57,074 nucleotides of DNA from a virus. Each line of letters opens with the position of its first letter. Positions within the stretch are counted from its first letter, which is position 1. The notes under the pieces were generated by a model, which did not search any database, was not told the DNA's origin, and saw only the letters and a program-made list of their open reading frames with translations. Positions 43,805 to 52,330 of this stretch are shown piece by piece. The translations under genes and the position numbers were made by a program. The stretch spans positions 1 through 57,074 of IMG/VR virus record IMGVR_UViG_3300006735_000038; one strand, written 5' to 3'.

Positions 43805-44322
43805 ACGTGATCTGGTAAACCTGTGCGTCTCTCTATATGAATTTCTTCACCAGTTTTTGACTCTATCGGCACCCATGCTTTTGAGTATGAGTACTTTTTA
43901 AGGTTTCTTGATTTCAAAAGGTTGCCTGTCTTCAAAATATCAAACTCTTCTGGTTCCATAATAAGCATATCTTGTATTTCAGTATCAGTATATTTTTCGG
44001 TCATTCTAATGAACTTCATAACTCTGGCTAAATACTTTCCAACCGAAATACTTCTATACCTATTTAACTGAATATGCAGTATCATGGCATCCACATCATC
44101 AACGTCTACAACTACAACTGGAACTTCTTTTATATTGTTTCTGTGTGCAAGCGCCCAACGATGGTAACCATCAATAATTGTGCCATCAGGTTTAATAGTC
44201 AAAGGATGCAACATCCCGTACTTTTTTATTGATTTGACTAAAACTTTTCTATCTGATCCGGGCACATGTCCGATTGTTTGCCACTTTGAAGGTTTTAAGT
44301 CAGATGTTTTTGCATAGTCCAT
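43801..44322 (-). CDS. ParB/sulfiredoxin-fold protein, IbrB-like
   Basis: 173 aa from ATG 44322. This start is chosen because TTGACT-17-TATTCT ends 6 bases before it; a longer reading from 44403 would overlap the PAPS-reductase-like gene by 50 bases. ParB-N/Srx motifs: LVKSIKKYGMLHPLTIKPDG, IIDGYHRWALAHRNNIKEVP with the conserved G-x-x-R, and LHIQLNRYRSISVGKYLARV. Pairing of a PAPS-reductase-like gene with this kind of ParB protein recalls IbrA-IbrB. It probably binds or modifies nucleic acid or nucleotides; the substrate is unknown. Confidence 0.78.
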   Translation of the reverse strand: MDYAKTSDLKPSKWQTIGHVPGSDRKVLVKSIKKYGMLHPLTIKPDGTIIDGYHRWALAHRNNIKEVPVVVVDVDDVDAMILHIQLNRYRSISVGKYLARVMKFIRMTEKYTDTEIQDMLIMEPEEFDILKTGNLLKSRNLKKYSYSKAWVPIESKTGEEIHIERRTGLPDHV

Positions 44323-44328
44323 AATTAT

Positions 44329-44357
44329 AGAATATTCTAAATTTTGTAAAAAGTCAA
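44329..44357 (-). promoter_or_regulatory. Leaderless promoter for the IbrB-like ParB gene
   Basis: Minus strand TTGACT (44357-44352), 17 bases, TATTCT (44334-44329), 6 bases, ATG 44322. It lies within the overlap with the PAPS-reductase-like gene end. Confidence 0.65.
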
Positions 44358-45469
44358 CTTTGGTCTTGTCTTCGGAGTCGATCTGATCTTGTTCTTGGCC
44401 CAATCGGAACAGGTGATCCCCAAATCTCAGAGATCATCAAAGTCCTAACACAACTTTCAATCGGATATCCGTATGGGTCTTTGGCTCTTGCTTGTTTGAA
44501 TTGATGTGCAAATACCATAGCTCTTTTTTTCAAACCCGGAGTCATATACGTATTCTCAATGCATTCTCTCACTCCATCCCATCCATTTGAAGCATATGAC
44601 ATAATAGCTTTTTCAACATCGTACTCAGGCCAAAGACGTCGGTGTCCATCCATGTGTGGGAAAATTTCAATAATCCTGTCGTAAAACTCTGGCTCAGTTC
44701 TGATAACATCCGCTATTCTTCGTGCAGCAATAATGTGTACAGCCATACCAACTCTTTGATTAGCTCTACCTAAGTAAGCTAAATCATAATACTCTGAAAA
44801 AGTTCCATTATGCTCTTCAGTGACAAACTTCATAACATCATCGGTTCCCCAGTCATATATAGGTCTAGTTAGTCTTAATGGGATAGATTTAGATAATCCC
44901 TTAGGTCGAGTTATATAGTTCTCATGAAGTTTTTGCACAACAGTTCTGTAACGAAGCATTGACTCATTTGCTCTAATACCTAGAAGAAAAGCTACTCTTC
45001 CTGATTTGCCTTGCATCAGGTATTCATCCATTTTTCTAGAAATCGTTTTGGTCCGATCTTCACCAAAGTGTTCAGCAGTTATCGCATGTTTTGGTATGTC
45101 AGTAAACAGTCTTCCTTCTGACTCTCGCATTGCGCTCCAAGTTAATAAGAACTCTCTTTGTCCCAAGCAAAACAGTTCGCTAAACGTAGGCAAGCAATAC
45201 CATTCCATATCAACCCAGTCATACTCACTCACTTCTTTAACAAACTTAGTCACAGAAGGGGCAACAAACTCTTCATCTCTGTACAAAACTTTAACAGGGC
45301 CTAGCCCTCTTTTCTCATGGATCTCTTTAGCTAAATACAACATCGCAGTTGAGTCTTTACCACCAGAAAAACAAACACATACAGTATCAAACGTGTCATA
45401 AATGTGCTCTAATCTTTTTCTGGAAGCATCAACACAGTTTATGTCTAAAAACATTCTTTTTCTTGGCAT
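44354..45469 (-). CDS. PAPS reductase-like PP-loop protein, IbrA-like
   Basis: 371 aa. The PP-loop ATP-pyrophosphatase motif SGGKDSTAMLYLAKEI is at residues ~34-49, followed by VKVLYRDEEFVAPSV and RPIYDWGTDDVMKFV, the usual order in PAPS reductase/DndC-type proteins. These enzymes adenylylate a substrate and are used in sulfur transfer and base modification; sulfate reduction itself is unlikely in a phage. It lies between two ParB-fold genes, 2 bases after the first, as in IbrA-IbrB pairs and phage DNA-modification loci. Whether it modifies phage DNA or a nucleotide is open. Confidence 0.85.
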   Translation of the reverse strand: MPRKRMFLDINCVDASRKRLEHIYDTFDTVCVCFSGGKDSTAMLYLAKEIHEKRGLGPVKVLYRDEEFVAPSVTKFVKEVSEYDWVDMEWYCLPTFSELFCLGQREFLLTWSAMRESEGRLFTDIPKHAITAEHFGEDRTKTISRKMDEYLMQGKSGRVAFLLGIRANESMLRYRTVVQKLHENYITRPKGLSKSIPLRLTRPIYDWGTDDVMKFVTEEHNGTFSEYYDLAYLGRANQRVGMAVHIIAARRIADVIRTEPEFYDRIIEIFPHMDGHRRLWPEYDVEKAIMSYASNGWDGVRECIENTYMTPGLKKRAMVFAHQFKQARAKDPYGYPIESCVRTLMISEIWGSPVPIGPRTRSDRLRRQDQS

Positions 45470-45471
45470 GC

Positions 45472-46257
45472 TTATTGATCCATATTTTGGTTGATAAAGT
45501 CAAGAATTTGCTCAGCAGAAGTGTCACCCGAGTATTTATCTGACGACTTAATGTGTCGTAAAAAGTCATACCATTCTCTTTGCTGATTTGTGTCTTCAAA
45601 AACTAACGTATATTGCACTGTTACTTTTTTATTAGACGTCACAGGCGTGACAGTGCTTCCTTGAGTCACTATATCCTCAGTACTTGATGTTGGATTAAAA
45701 GACTTTCCGCCTTCACCACTATCAGGAAGCTCATCTACAAACTTATGATCTGAATCATCTGGCTGTGGCGAAACAATTATTTGAGGTGCTTGCCATCCCT
45801 CATTACTGTCTAAAGCTCTAGACTCTTGTATGACAGAATTTTCAATAGCTGTAACAGCAAAATCATCCCAACCTAACAAATCAAAAAACTCAGGGTCAGC
45901 CTCTGAAACATCTGAAATAAGGTCATACAGGCTCTGCTTATCTATTTCCCCAAGTTCAGATATCCTATTATCTGCTAATGAAAATGCAATTGCGTCTTCC
46001 TCATTCAAGTCCACTATAGAAACAGCTATCTCATCCCAGCCTAATTCTTTAGCTGCTGCCAACTGATGATTTCCTGCTATAACCGTAACTTTCCCACTAA
46101 GATCTCTCACCGCTACAATTGGTTTTAGTTGCCCAAATTTATTGTAAGAAGCTTTGATAGCATCAACATCTCCAATTCGTGCATTGCCTTCTAACGGAGT
46201 AAGCGAGTTTATATCTACCGCTAAGTACCTTATCGCATCATCTATTTTGTCTATCAT
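45472..46257 (-). CDS. ParB-like nuclease-domain protein, 261 aa
   Basis: N-terminal ParB-N domain: ITSL-like opening (DINSLTPLEGNARIGDVDAI), FGQLKPIVAVR, then VIAGNHQLAAAKELGWDEIA, and the SLADNRISELGEIDKQSLYD helix typical of ParB domains linked to DNA methylases. The usual Arg of the G-x-x-R motif is replaced by Gln (GNHQ), which may affect catalysis. Residues ~150-210 are a Ser/Thr/Pro-rich linker; a C-terminal ~50-residue domain begins VTVQYTLVFEDTNQQREWYD. Start overlaps the preceding stop (TAATG). Confidence 0.8.
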   Translation of the reverse strand: MIDKIDDAIRYLAVDINSLTPLEGNARIGDVDAIKASYNKFGQLKPIVAVRDLSGKVTVIAGNHQLAAAKELGWDEIAVSIVDLNEEDAIAFSLADNRISELGEIDKQSLYDLISDVSEADPEFFDLLGWDDFAVTAIENSVIQESRALDSNEGWQAPQIIVSPQPDDSDHKFVDELPDSGEGGKSFNPTSSTEDIVTQGSTVTPVTSNKKVTVQYTLVFEDTNQQREWYDFLRHIKSSDKYSGDTSAEQILDFINQNMDQ

Positions 46258-46613
46258 TAAAACTTCACCTGAGATCTAACATTAGCTGCAAGAGTTCGTA
46301 AAGCATCACAAGCAGTTCGTAGGGAATGCAACTTTTCTCTCTTGGCTTTTACTAAAGCTTCAGCAACTAATGTTTCGTAGTGCAACTCGCTTGTCTTGTA
46401 ACCCGCCCAGCTTTCTTTTTGCTTTACTGCCCCTTCAGCAGCAAGATATTCTTTAAACCAATTCTTCTTGTATTCCGCTTCTTTTACAGCATGCTCTTTA
46501 ACTAAAATTTCAAAGTCTTCAGTTTCTTTTTCCATCTGCTGGGTAATGCGTATAAGCTCTGTTTCTATTTCGACTGAGCTAATTGGTTTTGATCTATTAA
46601 ACGAATCATTCAT
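46257..46613 (-). CDS. Coiled-coil hypothetical protein, 118 aa
   Basis: Almost entirely heptad-like helix: ETELIRITQQMEKETEDFEI and AEALVKAKREKLHSLRTACD. No enzymatic motif. The ATG at 46613 lies 6 bases after TAAAAT with TTGACG at 17 bases, so it begins a leaderless operon: this gene, ParB-like, PAPS-reductase-like. Possibly a structural partner of the ParB-like protein, by position only. Confidence 0.7.
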   Translation of the reverse strand: MNDSFNRSKPISSVEIETELIRITQQMEKETEDFEILVKEHAVKEAEYKKNWFKEYLAAEGAVKQKESWAGYKTSELHYETLVAEALVKAKREKLHSLRTACDALRTLAANVRSQVKF

Positions 46614-46619
46614 AACTAT

Positions 46620-46648
46620 ATTTTATTGATTATTTGACATCTCGTCAA
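46620..46648 (-). promoter_or_regulatory. Leaderless promoter for the 118-aa / ParB / PAPS-reductase operon
   Basis: Minus strand TTGACG (46648-46643), 17 bases, TAAAAT (46625-46620), 6 bases, ATG 46613. It overlaps the last codons of the HNH gene. Confidence 0.7.
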
Positions 46649-47003
46649 GAATTGTTTGAAGCCTATCAACTTCAGAATCCCAGTTTACCTTGACACCTGC
46701 AACCCCTTTACTTAACAAATAGTCAAGATGCTCATTGCCAAGCTCTTGCTCTAACCACCTTGCCCACACCAAAGGATTTTTAGACTGCTTCCAATGACAC
46801 GAAGCACAAAGAGCTAAAGCATTTAGCTCATCAGTTCTAGTGGCTGAAATACTCCGAGAAATAATATGTGCACACTGAATCTGCTTGCCTTCTCCTCTAG
46901 TTATCCCACACCAACGACAAGTAAAATTATCACGTGTTCTAACGACGAGACTATGCAACTTAGTTGCTTTAGCTTTCGCCTTCTTGCCATAGTTGGTAGG
47001 CAT
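46623..47003 (-). CDS. HNH endonuclease, 126 aa
   Basis: Start at ATG 47003, which overlaps the dioxygenase stop (TAATG); a reading from 47039 would overlap it deeply. HNH domain: FTCRWCGITRGEGKQIQCAH (first CxxC plus the AH), then IISR and LALCASCHWKQSKN (second CxxC with catalytic H). Typical size for a free-standing phage HNH nuclease, either homing-type or packaging/recombination associated. The C-terminal NWDSEVDRLQTILDEM is helical. Confidence 0.85.
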   Translation of the reverse strand: MPTNYGKKAKAKATKLHSLVVRTRDNFTCRWCGITRGEGKQIQCAHIISRSISATRTDELNALALCASCHWKQSKNPLVWARWLEQELGNEHLDYLLSKGVAGVKVNWDSEVDRLQTILDEMSNNQ

Positions 47004-47896
47004 TACAAAGGAATGTTTTGATTCAATGGAAAGTACCAACCTCCTTGTTGGTGCTGTATTGCTGGCGAAGGCATATCAGGTCTATGATTAACGCCAGAGT
47101 AATGCAGAATTGCCGTCTCTCTCCACAAGTCAGGATCATTAGGAATTGAACCACGATGCATCAGCCTAGCATGCCAAAGCAAAACATCGCCTTTTTTAGC
47201 TAAGAACTTCTCAATCTCTAACTCACCTCTATTTAAGATGTCTTCAAACATGGGAGTAAGAAATCTCTCTGAATATTTCGGCCATAAAGGATCACGCCTC
47301 TCAGACTCCTCTAATCGAGCCAAAGTCTTGTCTTGCGTAATAATAGGTAAAACATGTGATCCACGAACATACTCAAACGGTCCAGAATCTTCATGAATGT
47401 CATCAAGCGCTACCCAGATTGCTAAATAGTGATCATAGTTTGAATCAGGATTCAGATAACCATCTTGGTGCCAATTCCTTTGAGTTGATTTCCACCCAGT
47501 TAGATTCAAATGCACCCCCATCGGTTCACCAATCAAAGAACGCATAACGTCTTGTAGTGGACCAAATGTTGAGATGTTCATCAAACTTGGCACTTGATAG
47601 TAGGCGCATTCTCCGGGATATCCTAAAGGCCTGTCATGGTTTACTCTGTTGTGTTGAATCCAATCAGCACGATATGCTTCAATCAGTGGCTCTGGTATGA
47701 AGTTATTTAGTATAACCACTCCATCTTTTCGCCAATCTTTTTGCATCTGTGACAACGTAGATTCATCCACGTCTTCTCTATCTAGTAACGGCAACAGGCC
47801 GTCAGGAATATTACCCGCTAAAGAATTCATTTCATCTAACAAGTCAGGATGATTTTTTAGTTTTTCACCTAAAAAAGTATTTAATCGTTTATTCAT
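47003..47896 (-). CDS. PhyH-family Fe(II)/2-oxoglutarate dioxygenase, 297 aa
   Basis: Phytanoyl-CoA dioxygenase-like fold. Iron ligands: H-x-D in RNWHQDGYLNPD and the distal His in VLLWHARLMHRGS; the 2-oxoglutarate Arg is likely in WRETAILHY. A DGVVILNNFIPEPLIEAYR opening is typical. The reaction is hydroxylation of a small molecule, sugar or base; substrate unknown. It is enclosed by two HNH genes and followed upstream by a glycosyltransferase, overlapping each neighbour, so hydroxylation plus glycosylation of one target is conceivable. Confidence 0.85.
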   Translation of the reverse strand: MNKRLNTFLGEKLKNHPDLLDEMNSLAGNIPDGLLPLLDREDVDESTLSQMQKDWRKDGVVILNNFIPEPLIEAYRADWIQHNRVNHDRPLGYPGECAYYQVPSLMNISTFGPLQDVMRSLIGEPMGVHLNLTGWKSTQRNWHQDGYLNPDSNYDHYLAIWVALDDIHEDSGPFEYVRGSHVLPIITQDKTLARLEESERRDPLWPKYSERFLTPMFEDILNRGELEIEKFLAKKGDVLLWHARLMHRGSIPNDPDLWRETAILHYSGVNHRPDMPSPAIQHQQGGWYFPLNQNIPL

Positions 47897-48359
47897 TTGT
47901 ATTCTCTTTCAACCAAAAAGGTATTTCAGGAAGCCCATTTTTCCAACTATCTCTGATGCGCTCTGCTTCTAAATAGTGGCGATCAGAATTGCACCAACTT
48001 TCTAAGTGCAGTCCAACAAGTTCAGCCTGTTTTGGATTATCAGTGACCCTCCTGTGACATTTACGGCATATAGCTAATAAATTCTTCTTATCTAATATGC
48101 TACCATTTTGAGATCTATTTATAATCTCATGGACATCAACAGTTTGATTTACTTTAACAATTCCTGATTTGCCGTCATAAACGCTAAATATTATGCATGC
48201 CTCACAGGACTGATACTCATTAAGCATGTTTGAAACTATCTTACGCCTATCCACATACTTAGATTTCATTTTGTCAGATCTTGGTTTAAGTGGTGTGCGC
48301 TTAAGCTGTTTATTTCCTCGTTTTAAAGGAGTTCTTCTTAAAGGCTTACCTCTTTTCAT
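47889..48359 (-). CDS. HNH endonuclease, 156 aa, basic N-terminus
   Basis: Residues 1-35 are strongly basic with a repeated R-x-PLKR pattern (LRRTPLKRGNKQLKRTPLKP), as in many phage NinG/HNH proteins. HNH core: SCEACIIF, VDVHEIINRSQNG and NLLAICRKCHRRVTDNP with both zinc CxxC pairs. Probably a DNA nuclease in recombination or packaging. It overlaps the glycosyltransferase gene upstream and the dioxygenase gene downstream. Confidence 0.85.
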   Translation of the reverse strand: MKRGKPLRRTPLKRGNKQLKRTPLKPRSDKMKSKYVDRRKIVSNMLNEYQSCEACIIFSVYDGKSGIVKVNQTVDVHEIINRSQNGSILDKKNLLAICRKCHRRVTDNPKQAELVGLHLESWCNSDRHYLEAERIRDSWKNGLPEIPFWLKENTNE

Positions 48360-49450
48360 CTTGCGGCTTTTACAAGTTTTTTAATAGTTGAAAATAAAAG
48401 TTTAGCCCCTTGAGCTGTATCAAAGCTTTTAACTTTTTTAAAATTATTATCAGATACTTCTTGCCTATACTCAGGGTCAACAAACTTTTTTAGTAGTGTT
48501 ACATAGTCTTTAGGTGATTTAGCAATGACTCCAATTCCATGTTTTTCTGCTAACTCAATGTATTCTGGAGAAGCAGAGGCAACAAAAGGAACTCCTCCAC
48601 ACGCATATTCAATTCCTTTTATATATGACTTAGCATGATTAAAAGGTATGTCTGTCAAAGGAACTATGCCTGCATCAAAATTAAATCCTAAGTGTAACTG
48701 CTCAGGTGGTAAAAATGCACTCACAGAGACTTCAGAACCATTTGCACCAACTGCGCTTGAAAAGGTAGGAATGTGCGGACTTGAGATATGACCTGTATGG
48801 TGCCATGTTGCATATTCACTAATTTGTTGTGCATGCGGACGTAAAATTTCAAGATCACCACTTCTGTGAGAAGTAGATCCCATCCAACCAACTACAATTT
48901 TTTCAGTAGAATTTGTATGGACTCTTGAAGCGTATTTATTAGCTTCTACATGGTTCTTATGGATTAGCGTGTTTTCATTCCAAAGTTTCATCTTCTCATA
49001 TAAGAAATCGGTAGAAGCTATGATACCATCACTAGCCTTTATAATATCTCGATACCAATCTGTGTTTTCTCTAGGGTTCCTAGAAGGTAACGATGCCTCA
49101 TAAGCAGCATTTAACGGGCTTAGCCCCCAATACCAGTCATCAACATCTTGCAATATTATTTGACCTGAAGCTTTTGCTCGTATCAAATCAGTCAAAGCTT
49201 GCATATGCATGTACCTTTGCATGACAATAATATCACAATCAAAATGGTCTACACCATTCCAACAGTGTATCCCAAAAGTGCCAGTCATGTTATTTTGCGC
49301 TAAAATCCCACACTCCGCATCTACTCCTTGCTTTCTAAGATACTTCATGTACTGACCAATTCTAATATGCCCTGATCCGCCCATTACAGGGTGACCATAC
49401 ATATTAACCACACTTCTAGACCAATCATTTGATGCAAAACCTATTTTCAT
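48356..49450 (-). CDS. Glycosyltransferase, GT-B type (family 4-like), 364 aa
   Basis: Start ATG 49450 overlaps the previous stop (TAATG). N-terminus MKIGFASNDWSRSVVNMYGH with a Gly-rich GGSGHIR loop; middle IVVGWMGSTSHRSGDLEIL is the second Rossmann domain opening; C-terminal HAKSYIKGIEYACGGVPFVA and PEYIELAEKHGIGVIA are the donor-binding EX7E-like region of group 1 glycosyltransferases. Acts in the cytoplasm on an unknown acceptor; candidates are modified DNA bases, a virion protein or host glycans. Confidence 0.85.
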   Translation of the reverse strand: MKIGFASNDWSRSVVNMYGHPVMGGSGHIRIGQYMKYLRKQGVDAECGILAQNNMTGTFGIHCWNGVDHFDCDIIVMQRYMHMQALTDLIRAKASGQIILQDVDDWYWGLSPLNAAYEASLPSRNPRENTDWYRDIIKASDGIIASTDFLYEKMKLWNENTLIHKNHVEANKYASRVHTNSTEKIVVGWMGSTSHRSGDLEILRPHAQQISEYATWHHTGHISSPHIPTFSSAVGANGSEVSVSAFLPPEQLHLGFNFDAGIVPLTDIPFNHAKSYIKGIEYACGGVPFVASASPEYIELAEKHGIGVIAKSPKDYVTLLKKFVDPEYRQEVSDNNFKKVKSFDTAQGAKLLFSTIKKLVKAAR

Positions 49451-49902
49451 TAGAATTTCCATTCTCCATCGAGTGCCGCATACAAGTAATCGTCACCTTC
49501 AGAATTAACTATACCTTTATCTTTGTTCCAATCACGATGAGCTATAATCGCTTGGCGTAAAAAATCGATTAGCTTCCCATCTTCATTTGTTTCAGATCCT
49601 ATGCCAATAAGCCTGTCTACTTCTGCTAACTTCTTTTCGGCGTGGAATCTAAAGCGATTTGCTTTTGTGCGTTGCTCATCTAGCCCAGTAGCAGGGTCAA
49701 TTTCGAATCCAGAGTATGTGCTTCGTAAAGCATGAATCTCATTGTCTAGCTCTTTAATTTTATGTGACACTGTTTGTACAATTACCAGCAGAGCATCTCG
49801 CCATTCCTCTTTATGAGATTTTAAAAACTCTCTATCTGTTTCAGAAGATTTATTTTTTATATCTTCTGATACAATTATTTCAAAGTCTTTCATAGATGCC
49901 AT
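49450..49902 (-). CDS. Hypothetical protein, 150 aa, recombination operon
   Basis: Start ATG 49902 overlaps the nuclease stop (TAATG) and follows GGAGG, so it is preferred to the ATG at 49941. Charged, helical: FLKSHKEEWRDALLVIVQTV and IKELDNEIHALRSTYSGFEI, then a C-terminal EGDDYLYAALDGEWKF. No motif recognised. It sits between the Cas4-like nuclease and the glycosyltransferase. Confidence 0.65.
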   Translation of the reverse strand: MASMKDFEIIVSEDIKNKSSETDREFLKSHKEEWRDALLVIVQTVSHKIKELDNEIHALRSTYSGFEIDPATGLDEQRTKANRFRFHAEKKLAEVDRLIGIGSETNEDGKLIDFLRQAIIAHRDWNKDKGIVNSEGDDYLYAALDGEWKF

Positions 49903-50693
49903 TACTTCCTCCATGCAGGGCATATTTTCTGATAGTTGCACCAGTTACACAAAGGGCCTGTCCTAGTCTCAAACTCACCAGACTCGCAACTAACTTTTAG
50001 CTGATCCCATGTATCCGTAACTTCTTTTGTCACAGCGTCTTTCATCTCTTCAGAAATGTCATACCGTGCAAAACTTCCTGATTTTAAGTATAGCAACTCA
50101 CCCCTGTCAATATTAAGACCAGTTTCTTTTTCAAGAAGAATGCAATAAATTGAAATTTGCATTTTCTTTTCCCACTCATATTGAGGTCTTGGCTTTTTGC
50201 CTGTCTTGTAATCTGAAATTATTAACTTGTTGTCATCTGACAGCGACCATCTATCAATAATTCCAAAAATAGGAACCCCATTAATGTCCCCGTCCATCTT
50301 GGCTTCAATCCCTTCAGCTTCAAAAGAAGTAGGGTCTTCCATTATGAAATAATTTTCAACACACCACCATGCTTTCCACCTAAACTCATTTTCAGTGGAA
50401 TCTTTTTTAGGTAGATCATGGTACTCTTTAGACCATTTATCATTCCAAAGACCTTTAGCTATTTTTCTAGCATTCTGCTCAGTGCGCTCATCAGCGTCTA
50501 GCTTAAAAAGATCTTCTAATATTTCATGCACAAATGAACCTAAAATCTGTGGCTCTGTAGAAGGCTCAGGTATTTTATCTAGTTTTGCATACTTATACCT
50601 CATTGGGCATTGATTAAATGTTCCTATAGAGCTTGGCGATAAGTATTTTGGCAGAGCGTATGGAACTGGCTCCATCGGTAAGCTGTCTTGCAT
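49902..50693 (-). CDS. Cas4/RecB-like PD-(D/E)XK exonuclease
   Basis: 263 aa. LSPSSIGTFNQCPMRYKY (first Cys), GSFVHEILEDLF (motif with His), IFGIIDRWSL then KLIISDYKTGKKP (the D...DxK catalytic site), QISIYCILLEKE, and the C-terminal CNWCNYQKICPAW with three Cys; together four Cys can hold a 4Fe-4S cluster as in Cas4/AddB. It would resect DNA ends next to the Rad52-like annealase immediately upstream in the operon. Confidence 0.88.
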   Translation of the reverse strand: MQDSLPMEPVPYALPKYLSPSSIGTFNQCPMRYKYAKLDKIPEPSTEPQILGSFVHEILEDLFKLDADERTEQNARKIAKGLWNDKWSKEYHDLPKKDSTENEFRWKAWWCVENYFIMEDPTSFEAEGIEAKMDGDINGVPIFGIIDRWSLSDDNKLIISDYKTGKKPRPQYEWEKKMQISIYCILLEKETGLNIDRGELLYLKSGSFARYDISEEMKDAVTKEVTDTWDQLKVSCESGEFETRTGPLCNWCNYQKICPAWRK

Positions 50694-50698
50694 ATCAA

Positions 50699-51328
50699 CT
50701 ACTTTAGATTATTTTTTACAAATGACAACATTTCTGAAAGCAAAGCATTGCTTATATTGCTTTGCTCAAACTCAAGATTATTAGAAATCTTATCCCAATA
50801 GTCTTTGGCCTCTGACCTCTTATCAGGCTCTAAAGAGTTTAGTAGCTCTCGCAACTTTTCAAAATGCTCATTCGAAATAGCGCTTTGAGCTTGCTCTTCA
50901 TATGCTTCTAAATTCATAGACTCTTCAGATCTAGCTAAATAAAGGCCCACTCCAAAATGCTGTGCAGCTTTCTTTAACGCATCTGAAACTGCCCCTTTCA
51001 TTTCATCGCCTAAGTCTAAGATGTCTCCATTTCGAGTTCGTTTTATTTTCTGACCACCTATACCATCTTTAGTTATGACAATAGAAGGTGCATCATCAGT
51101 TGGAACAAAGGTAGCCGTAAGACGAACATGGGCAACTACAAAATCAGGATCAAGATCATCCCTATAACAGCTAACAATCTCATAGGACCACATATCTACG
51201 CCTAAAACTTTATTCAAACGTGTAATAACTTCACTAACTGGAATGTAAGTTAAACTAGCGCCTCCCTTTTTGAGTTGCTTCTCAACTTCACTTGGGAAAG
51301 GCTCCGACAGAGCATTTAAAATATTCAT
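50699..51328 (-). CDS. Rad52/Rad22-like single-strand annealing protein
   Basis: 209 aa. FPSEVEKQLKKGGASLTYIP and SEVITRLNKVLGVDMWSYEI match the Rad52 N-terminal fold, followed by VRLTATFVPTDDAPSIVITK, GDILDLGDEMKGAVSDALKK and AAQHFGVGLYL, the conserved core. It anneals complementary single strands in phage recombination, probably with the Cas4-like nuclease and RecA encoded nearby. The C-terminal ~60 residues are helical and may bind an SSB or partner. Start overlaps the 175-aa gene by 4 bases. Confidence 0.88.
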   Translation of the reverse strand: MNILNALSEPFPSEVEKQLKKGGASLTYIPVSEVITRLNKVLGVDMWSYEIVSCYRDDLDPDFVVAHVRLTATFVPTDDAPSIVITKDGIGGQKIKRTRNGDILDLGDEMKGAVSDALKKAAQHFGVGLYLARSEESMNLEAYEEQAQSAISNEHFEKLRELLNSLEPDKRSEAKDYWDKISNNLEFEQSNISNALLSEMLSFVKNNLK

Positions 51329-51852
51329 TCTGATCTCCTAATAACTACGCTCTTTTTTGGAGCACTAACTTCACAATATTCATCTGCATCAATAGCAATC
51401 TTTTTAAGCTCAGTAACCTTCCAATATGAAACGCCCATAAAGCCTACCATCTCCTGCATCATTTCTTCAGCAGATTTAGTTACTTCTCCAGTGTCAATAT
51501 CAACGCTTCGTTGAACAATTCTTCTGCTTACATCTGCAGCAAGATCCTTGTGCGCCCATGTCTTCCTAGAAGAGCCATTCTTAATTTCAACTGTCGCTCC
51601 ATTAACTTGGACAGGTTGAGTGACTAAGCCAACATTAGAGGAAACTATATCTTGATATTCAGAATAGATATCGCTTATTTTTTTCTTCAAAGAGTGCAAA
51701 TCAGCAATTCTTTGTAAGAACTCTTCATCTTCCAAAGGAACTTCTTTTAATGTTGCGGCTCCAGACTCTTCAAATATGCAAGTTTCAAGATCTTCTAACT
51801 TGCCAGAAATCTCATTTATAAGATCTGGAACAGTATCATCTTTTTTATTCAT
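51325..51852 (-). CDS. Hypothetical protein, 175 aa, first gene of recombination operon
   Basis: Not recognised. The N-terminal half is acidic coiled coil (LINEISGKLEDLETCIFEES, ADLHSLKKKISDIYSEYQDI); the C-terminal half has WAHKDLAADVSRRIVQRSVD and MGVSYWKVTELKKIAI, then a basic end KKSVVIRRSE. GAGGT site before ATG, with a TTGACT-17-TACTCT promoter upstream. It may be an accessory factor for the annealase; position only. Confidence 0.65.
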   Translation of the reverse strand: MNKKDDTVPDLINEISGKLEDLETCIFEESGAATLKEVPLEDEEFLQRIADLHSLKKKISDIYSEYQDIVSSNVGLVTQPVQVNGATVEIKNGSSRKTWAHKDLAADVSRRIVQRSVDIDTGEVTKSAEEMMQEMVGFMGVSYWKVTELKKIAIDADEYCEVSAPKKSVVIRRSE

Positions 51853-51882
51853 TTTACCTCATAGTAAATAGTAGTTAGTAAT

Positions 51883-51911
51883 AGAGTATCCGAAAGTGAC
51901 AGAAAAGTCAA
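51883..51911 (-). promoter_or_regulatory. Promoter for the recombination operon
   Basis: Minus strand TTGACT (51911-51906), 17 bases, TACTCT (51888-51883), then a ~25-base leader with GAGGT before ATG 51852. It overlaps the stop of the upstream 140-aa gene. Confidence 0.65.
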
Positions 51912-52330
51912 GAATCTAAAATTTCAGAAATACTCTCATCAATAGACGCTGACCTAAAACTTTCTATTTTACCTTTCGGAGAAGAAATCAAACTTTTAAG
52001 TATCTTGCTAAGATTATCGCTCATAGCGTCAATAGCTTTTTCTCTAAAGTCTGGATGGTCTTCAATATCGTCTATCTGGCACATATCAGTGTCAACTGTA
52101 GACTGCATATCTTTTAAAACATCATTCATAATTATTTCGTTAAAGTGATGATGCAAATATTGATATGACAATCCAACCAAAACAGCACTCTCATCCCAAA
52201 GCAGTAATTTATAGGGCTCTGGTCCAAGAGCATCATTGTCACACACAATAAACGTAACCTTCACTCCATTTTTATTCATAACTGCTAAGACATCATTATC
52301 TAAAAAGTCTACTTCTTCATTCTTACTCAT
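51908..52330 (-). CDS. Hypothetical acidic protein, 140 aa
   Basis: Acidic, with VDFLDNDVLAVMNKNGVKVT and CQIDDIEDHPDFREKAIDAM; no known motif. The ATG overlaps the end of the WhiB-like gene, so the two are translated together and this protein may act with the regulator. Its stop lies within the next operon's promoter. Confidence 0.65.
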   Translation of the reverse strand: MSKNEEVDFLDNDVLAVMNKNGVKVTFIVCDNDALGPEPYKLLLWDESAVLVGLSYQYLHHHFNEIIMNDVLKDMQSTVDTDMCQIDDIEDHPDFREKAIDAMSDNLSKILKSLISSPKGKIESFRSASIDESISEILDS

